NCBI GenBank assembly: GCA_031963445.1
Contig: JASSUH010000001.1
Span: forward strand, 806,001-870,000
Direction: 5' to 3'
Length of the DNA stretch: 64,000 bases
DNA from: JASSUD01 sp031963445
Lineage (GTDB): Bacteria > Pseudomonadota > Gammaproteobacteria > Burkholderiales > Burkholderiaceae
Part shown: positions 60,322 to 64,000 of the stretch, piece by piece
Numbering within the stretch: the first letter of the stretch is position 1
Layout of the letters: each line of letters opens with the position of its first letter
Made by a program: the position numbers and the translations under genes
Notes under the pieces: model-generated
What the model was told of the DNA's origin: nothing
Databases searched by the model: none
The model's input: the letters and a program-made list of their open reading frames with translations, nothing else

Positions 60322-61470
60322 CTAACTTTGTATCAACCTTTTGTGTCGGCCAATACTCATTATCAAACCTACTGCGATGCCAAGCGTCACGAGTGCCGTA
60401 CCCCCATAACTAATAAAAGGCAGTGGCACGCCCACCACCGGCAATAAACCGCTAACCATGCCAATATTGACTAACGCATAAGTGAAAAAGCTGAGCGTAA
60501 GCGAGCCGGCTAATAAGCGCCCAAAAAGGGTTGCGCCATGCGCGGCAATATAAAGCCCACGCGCAATCAGGAATAGATAGAGAAGCAGCAGCGCAATTCC
60601 GCCAACCAAACCAAATTCCTCGGCATAGACAGCAAAAATAAAGTCGGTGTGCTTTTCAGGAATAAATTCAAGATGGGCTTGTGAACCTTTAAGCCAACCT
60701 TTGCCAAACGGGCCGCCAGAGCCAATAGCAATCACCGCCTGAATCGTATGAAAACCTTTGCCAAGCGGATCAGAGGTAGGGTCAAGCAACGTGCAGACGC
60801 GGTGCTTTTGATAATCATGAAAAAGCGGCCACTGTGTTTGCGGTTGGCAGATCTTATGTTCAAACGCCATGATTGAACCGATCGCAATCACCAGCGCTAG
60901 CAAAACGGGCAGAATCAATCGAAAACTCAACCCCGCTAAATAAATGACCGCAAATCCAGCCGCAAAGACCAGCATTGCTGTGCCAAGGTCTGGTTGTTTG
61001 GCAATCAGCGCCATGGGTAGCCCCAACAACAATGCCCCTCCTATGTGATCGTACCAACGCATGATGCCTTCACGTTTTTGGTAATACCAGGCGAGCATCA
61101 GCGGCACCGCAATCTTCATAATCTCCGAAGGCTGAATCACCATGCCGACATTAATCCACCGTCTTGCCCCCTTACGCGTAATGCCAAACAGCGCAACAGC
61201 AATCAATAAACCAATGCCTACCGTATAAAGCGGTACAGCAAGACGCATGAGCAGCGGAGGGGGAATGTTTGCGATGGCCCACATCAATACAAACGTGACC
61301 AAAATATTGCGCAATTGATCCTGAACCCGGCCGGGCATATCAATACTTGCGCTATAAAGGGCCACCAGCCCAACACTCATCAACAAAAACACCGAAAGCA
61401 CAAGCGGTTTATCAAAGCCGCTAAACATTTGCTTAGCACGCTGTAACCAAACACGCGATTCAATGGGCAA
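60322..61470 (-). CDS. rodA: Rod-shape peptidoglycan polymerase RodA
   Basis: RodA belongs to the SEDS family and polymerises lipid II for side-wall growth with PBP2. The 382-residue protein has about ten transmembrane helices. Motifs include RWINVGMVIQPSEIMKIAVP, KQPDLGTAMLVFAAGFAVIY, AVIAIGSGGPFGKGWLKGSQ, FIPEKHTDFIFAVYAEEFGL and the end VGVPLPFISYGGTALVTLGI. Next to it lies the MITE-like family 2 copy. Confidence 0.95.
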   Translation of the reverse strand: MPIESRVWLQRAKQMFSGFDKPLVLSVFLLMSVGLVALYSASIDMPGRVQDQLRNILVTFVLMWAIANIPPPLLMRLAVPLYTVGIGLLIAVALFGITRKGARRWINVGMVIQPSEIMKIAVPLMLAWYYQKREGIMRWYDHIGGALLLGLPMALIAKQPDLGTAMLVFAAGFAVIYLAGLSFRLILPVLLALVIAIGSIMAFEHKICQPQTQWPLFHDYQKHRVCTLLDPTSDPLGKGFHTIQAVIAIGSGGPFGKGWLKGSQAHLEFIPEKHTDFIFAVYAEEFGLVGGIALLLLYLFLIARGLYIAAHGATLFGRLLAGSLTLSFFTYALVNIGMVSGLLPVVGVPLPFISYGGTALVTLGIAVGLIMSIGRHKRLIQS

Positions 61471-61515
61471 GATGAAACTCCTTGAAAGAGATAAAACAGG
61501 GAAGCGCTGAACTTA

Positions 61516-61637
61516 GGAACCTCTGCAAAACCCCTTGGGCGGCAGGGCAAACAACTAAGGCCTCCCTTTTTTACATGGGGTACTAGTTGTACTGTCTGCG
61601 TCGGCATGCCTGGCCCTTGGAGTTTTGCAAAGGTTCC
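61516..61637. repeat. MITE-like element, family 2, copy 2
   Basis: The ends GGAACCTCTGCAAAACCCC and GGAGTTTTGCAAAGGTTCC are inverted repeats, flanked by TTA on both sides (61513-61515 and 61638-61640). The interior contains GTACTGTCTGCG, also found in the family 3 element near 32426. Confidence 0.7.
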
Positions 61638-61640
61638 TTA

Positions 61641-61947
61641 TACCGCGTTTGCAATTTATTCAGCGCCTTCCAGGATAAAGGGTAAATATCGATATTTATA
61701 TTTGATGAACTATTGTAAAAAATATGCTTCAGTAAGGATATAAAGATTTTGACCAAACTGCGACTATCTGACTTGATAGAAGAAGGCGTTGTATAAGTGC
61801 TGCACTTTTCAAATTGACCTGGCCTGAAAAATGCTCGGCCAAAAAGATAATATTTCAATTAGGGTAAACCCTCTAAAAGCCCTGGTAATAAGGCTTAAAG
61901 GCATTAAAATCCTGAATTCAATTAGGAATTCTACTGATATGGAAAAT
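61641..61947. other. AT-rich intergenic stretch
   Basis: No gene is supported. A 91-codon minus-strand frame (61583-61858) runs across the family 2 element and is rejected. Confidence 0.4.
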
Positions 61948-61975
61948 CATATATCAGGTGTTTACCTGATATATG
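61948..61975. promoter_or_regulatory. Candidate SsrB-type operator upstream of the Ser/Pro-rich gene
   Basis: A perfect palindrome with 12-bp arms (CATATATCAGGT and its complement) around GTTT. The inner 18 bases, ATCAGGTGTTTACCTGAT (61953-61970), match the sseA-like site in 7-4-7 geometry and in the core AGGTGTWTACCT. They end 66 bp before the start codon at 62037. Confidence 0.55.
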
Positions 61976-62036
61976 GATGAGGTGGCACTGTTACTTTAGT
62001 AATAAATAATAAGTTAATGGTTACGAGGTAACGTCC

Positions 62037-64000
62037 ATGCCAGTCACTCAAGGTACTAAACGCACTAATTCCTCCTCCCAGCGTCCTCCTTCCCCTCCTC
62101 CTTCCCCTCCTTTGGAGGCTAAGCATGGTGAGCCTGTTGCGACAAATAGTCGTAACCATTCGCCATCTGGCATGGAAAGAACTTCATGCTTTACGCATTC
62201 GATCTGGCCAGATGCTGAACGTATGCTCTCATCCCTAGGTTTCCGCTTGCAGGCGGCGTGGATATTGCAAGTAGAGCATGAGCGTCAAAAATCAGTGCAT
62301 GATCGCTTTGATGCGGCTAAAAAGCTGATTGACTCGCTAACCTTAACTCATATGCCGGAGGAACGGCGGGAAGCGTTAAGGAGGGAGATGCGAGGTATAT
62401 TAAGTGAGCTGCAAGCATCTTTTGAGAACATCGGAAAATCTGAAGACCCTGCTAAAGAGAAAGCAGAAATTTGGGATAAAAGTAGACAATTATTTTTTAA
62501 GCTAGAGGAAGCACATCCGCACTTAACCTTGTTGCTAGGGGCAGGGTGTTCAGGTTGTGGGCAAGATGCGGCAAATATAGAATGGGCGCAATCGTTAGTG
62601 CTCCAAATATTATTCTTGGCGTTGTTTACGAAAACTTTGCCTTCATGTTTTCCTGTATTTGATCAATCAAAAGCTGATAGTCAAGCAACGACAGCAACTT
62701 CTTCGTCGCCTAATTCCTCGCAGGCAACGACGCCTACTTATCTAACTGAGGAAGACTCGGCACGACTCAATCAGTTATATGTGTTTAACGCAGAGGGAGT
62801 CGGTAGTGCTGAGGACTTCAGTAAACTCAGACTTCAGCAACTCAAGGCCCAACAGACTTCAACTTCACAGACAACTTCGGCTTATCTTGCACAAGGGTTT
62901 GCTCTAACTGGGCAACCCTCCTCTAGTTCGGTACCAATTCCTGCTAAAGGAAGGCCACCTTTATCTCACTCAGCTTCAGAGCCAAACTTTTTCAGAATGA
63001 CAGGCAATGGAAAAGGCAAATCTCGGGCAATTGATCCAGTCGACTACTCCTACAATTTAAGAAGTTCAATCCCGGCTTCAAATTTTAAAGTTTCGGAAGA
63101 TTCTGAAGAAGAAAATGGATCTTCTGCTTCAGATAGCGGAGATGAAAGAATTTCTCTCATGGGGAGCTTGCCTGGTAGCGTTGTAGGTAGCTTTGCAGAT
63201 AGCGGATACCACGGGTCACCCACTCTGCCAGGAAAACCTGGAACGCAGAGCCGTTTACAAAAAGAGGCACGTGGGCAAACTTCTCAGGTTTTTAATCCAG
63301 CGCTATCTGCTCGTAATCCAGGAGACGTCGCTTTGATAGGCGCTTTGTCCGAGCAAAACGTTATCCTGCTGCGCTTAGCCGAAAAATTACAAACGGAGCA
63401 AGCCAATCAAAAGCAAGAGATTAGAGAATTGCGCTCAATGCTGCTAGAACAGCAGAAGTCTCGCACGGCAGAAGAAGAGCCGCAGGCTGAAACGAGTGCT
63501 CTACCCAAAAATGAAGGAATGGATTCCCCAAGAATTAAGGGAAAAGGTAAAAATAAGAAAGTGGTGGTTTCTTTGCGGCGGAAAGCGGTTCGTCGGTCAA
63601 CAACGTTGTCCCAAGTATTTTCAGGGTCTTCTCCGAGCGTATCTAACTCTTCGGGATTTTCCTCTGCATCTAGCAGTACGACAGTGAAAGCTGAAGATAA
63701 AGATATACAGACGACCGCTAGTCTGAAGAGTGATAAGTTGAGCAAAAATGCTCAACTTATTCGTCCATTGTCTCCAAGACTCGAGATGTTGAAAGGAATG
63801 GGGCGCTGGATTCCAGTGCAAGCGTTTAAAAGCTCACCAGCAGTGCAGTTGTATCCAAAATTAGATCAGATGCCGGAAGGCCCAATTGTAATAACTCTGC
63901 CGGAATCGCCTTTTAAAGCAGCAACAAAAGCATTGTGGAGGAAACCTGCTGAGTTATTTGGGCCTAAAGAGACTTCTCAGAGTAGTAATTCTGCCCGACC
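62037..64000 (+). CDS. Large Ser/Thr/Pro-rich protein, candidate T3SS effector (runs off right edge)
   Basis: The frame is open from an ATG at 62037 (GAGG about eight bases upstream) to the window end, 654 codons without a stop. The first 50 residues are Ser/Pro-rich and low-complexity (SSSQRPPSPPPSPPLEAKHG), without a Sec signal. A helical domain (RMLSSLGFRLQAAWILQVEH onward, with EERREALRREMRG) follows. A long Ser/Thr-rich linker with acidic Ser patches and a coiled coil (EQNVILLRLAEKLQTEQANQ) come next. I do not recognise a family. The operator-like site upstream suggests co-regulation with the T3SS. Confidence 0.65.
   Translation, partial: MPVTQGTKRTNSSSQRPPSPPPSPPLEAKHGEPVATNSRNHSPSGMERTSCFTHSIWPDAERMLSSLGFRLQAAWILQVEHERQKSVHDRFDAAKKLIDSLTLTHMPEERREALRREMRGILSELQASFENIGKSEDPAKEKAEIWDKSRQLFFKLEEAHPHLTLLLGAGCSGCGQDAANIEWAQSLVLQILFLALFTKTLPSCFPVFDQSKADSQATTATSSSPNSSQATTPTYLTEEDSARLNQLYVFNAEGVGSAEDFSKLRLQQLKAQQTSTSQTTSAYLAQGFALTGQPSSSSVPIPAKGRPPLSHSASEPNFFRMTGNGKGKSRAIDPVDYSYNLRSSIPASNFKVSEDSEEENGSSASDSGDERISLMGSLPGSVVGSFADSGYHGSPTLPGKPGTQSRLQKEARGQTSQVFNPALSARNPGDVALIGALSEQNVILLRLAEKLQTEQANQKQEIRELRSMLLEQQKSRTAEEEPQAETSALPKNEGMDSPRIKGKGKNKKVVVSLRRKAVRRSTTLSQVFSGSSPSVSNSSGFSSASSSTTVKAEDKDIQTTASLKSDKLSKNAQLIRPLSPRLEMLKGMGRWIPVQAFKSSPAVQLYPKLDQMPEGPIVITLPESPFKAATKALWRKPAELFGPKETSQSSNSAR

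Noticed and set aside
61583..61858. 91-codon minus-strand frame downstream of rodA
   Set aside because: It crosses the inverted repeat of the family 2 element and looks non-coding.

Overview
The window looks like the chromosome of a Burkholderiales (Burkholderiaceae-type) bacterium living inside a eukaryote. The best fit is a Burkholderia-related fungal endosymbiont of the Mycoavidus/Glomeribacter kind. This is an inference from three things: Burkholderia-like housekeeping blocks (metN-metI, etfB-etfA, rpsP-rimM-trmD-rplS, cobD-like/rsgA/M48 protease, queC-queE-queD with a CX14CX2C QueE), heavy decay (transposase scraps, a broken toxin-antitoxin pair, many short palindromic elements), and eukaryote-directed genes (an F-box protein, NACHT-like NTPase, MGxxxS N-termini). 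No rRNA, tRNA, CRISPR array or prophage was recognised.

Layout. 1-4.4 kb is accessory: the end of a NACHT/STAND NTPase gene, a coiled-coil membrane protein of unknown role, and a decayed mazEF-like pair. 4.4-13.1 kb holds an SDR gene and the methionine importer, whose metQ is separated from metNI by about 5 kb of accessory DNA. 13.2-19.1 kb is housekeeping (ETF, rpsP operon, CobD-like protein). 19.1-21.6 kb is an insertion of IS5-type debris around an AT-rich F-box gene. 21.6-26.1 kb returns to housekeeping (rsgA, M48 protease, exbD/exbB, EamA exporter). 26.4-27.4 kb carries a TumE/TumA-type toxin-antitoxin pair. 27.5-58.1 kb is an apparently complete SPI-2-type type III secretion system (T3SS). 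58.2-60.0 kb is queCED, 60.3-61.5 kb is rodA, and the right edge is a long Ser/Pro-rich open gene running out of the window.

The T3SS follows Salmonella SPI-2 order closely. Read on the minus strand it runs: hybrid kinase (SsrA-like), sseA-, sseB-, sscA-, sseC-, sseD- and sseE-like genes, a standard sctD, an ssaE-like gene, a chaperone-like gene, two related candidate effector genes, sctC, then a second sctD. After the SsrB-like regulator (plus strand) come the genes for needle, ssaH-like, rod, sctJ, sctK, sctL, sctW, a separate TyeA-like protein, an SsaM-like protein, sctV, sctN, sctO, sctP, sctQ, sctR, sctS, sctT and sctU. Two departures stand out. The second SctD is fused to a C-terminal lytic transglycosylase domain with all its motifs. 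The gatekeeper is split into SctW and TyeA, as in Yersinia.

A nearly identical palindrome, AGGTGTWTACCT inside a 7-4-7 symmetric site, lies 65 bp upstream of the sseA-like gene and 66 bp upstream of the Ser/Pro-rich gene at the right edge. A looser version lies between the needle operon and the SsrB-like gene. I read these as candidate sites for the SsrB-like regulator, which would place the distant right-edge gene in the T3SS regulon. Three families of short inverted-repeat elements are scattered between genes. The commonest is a MITE-like element of about 100-225 bp with a nested palindrome and TAA-type target duplications.
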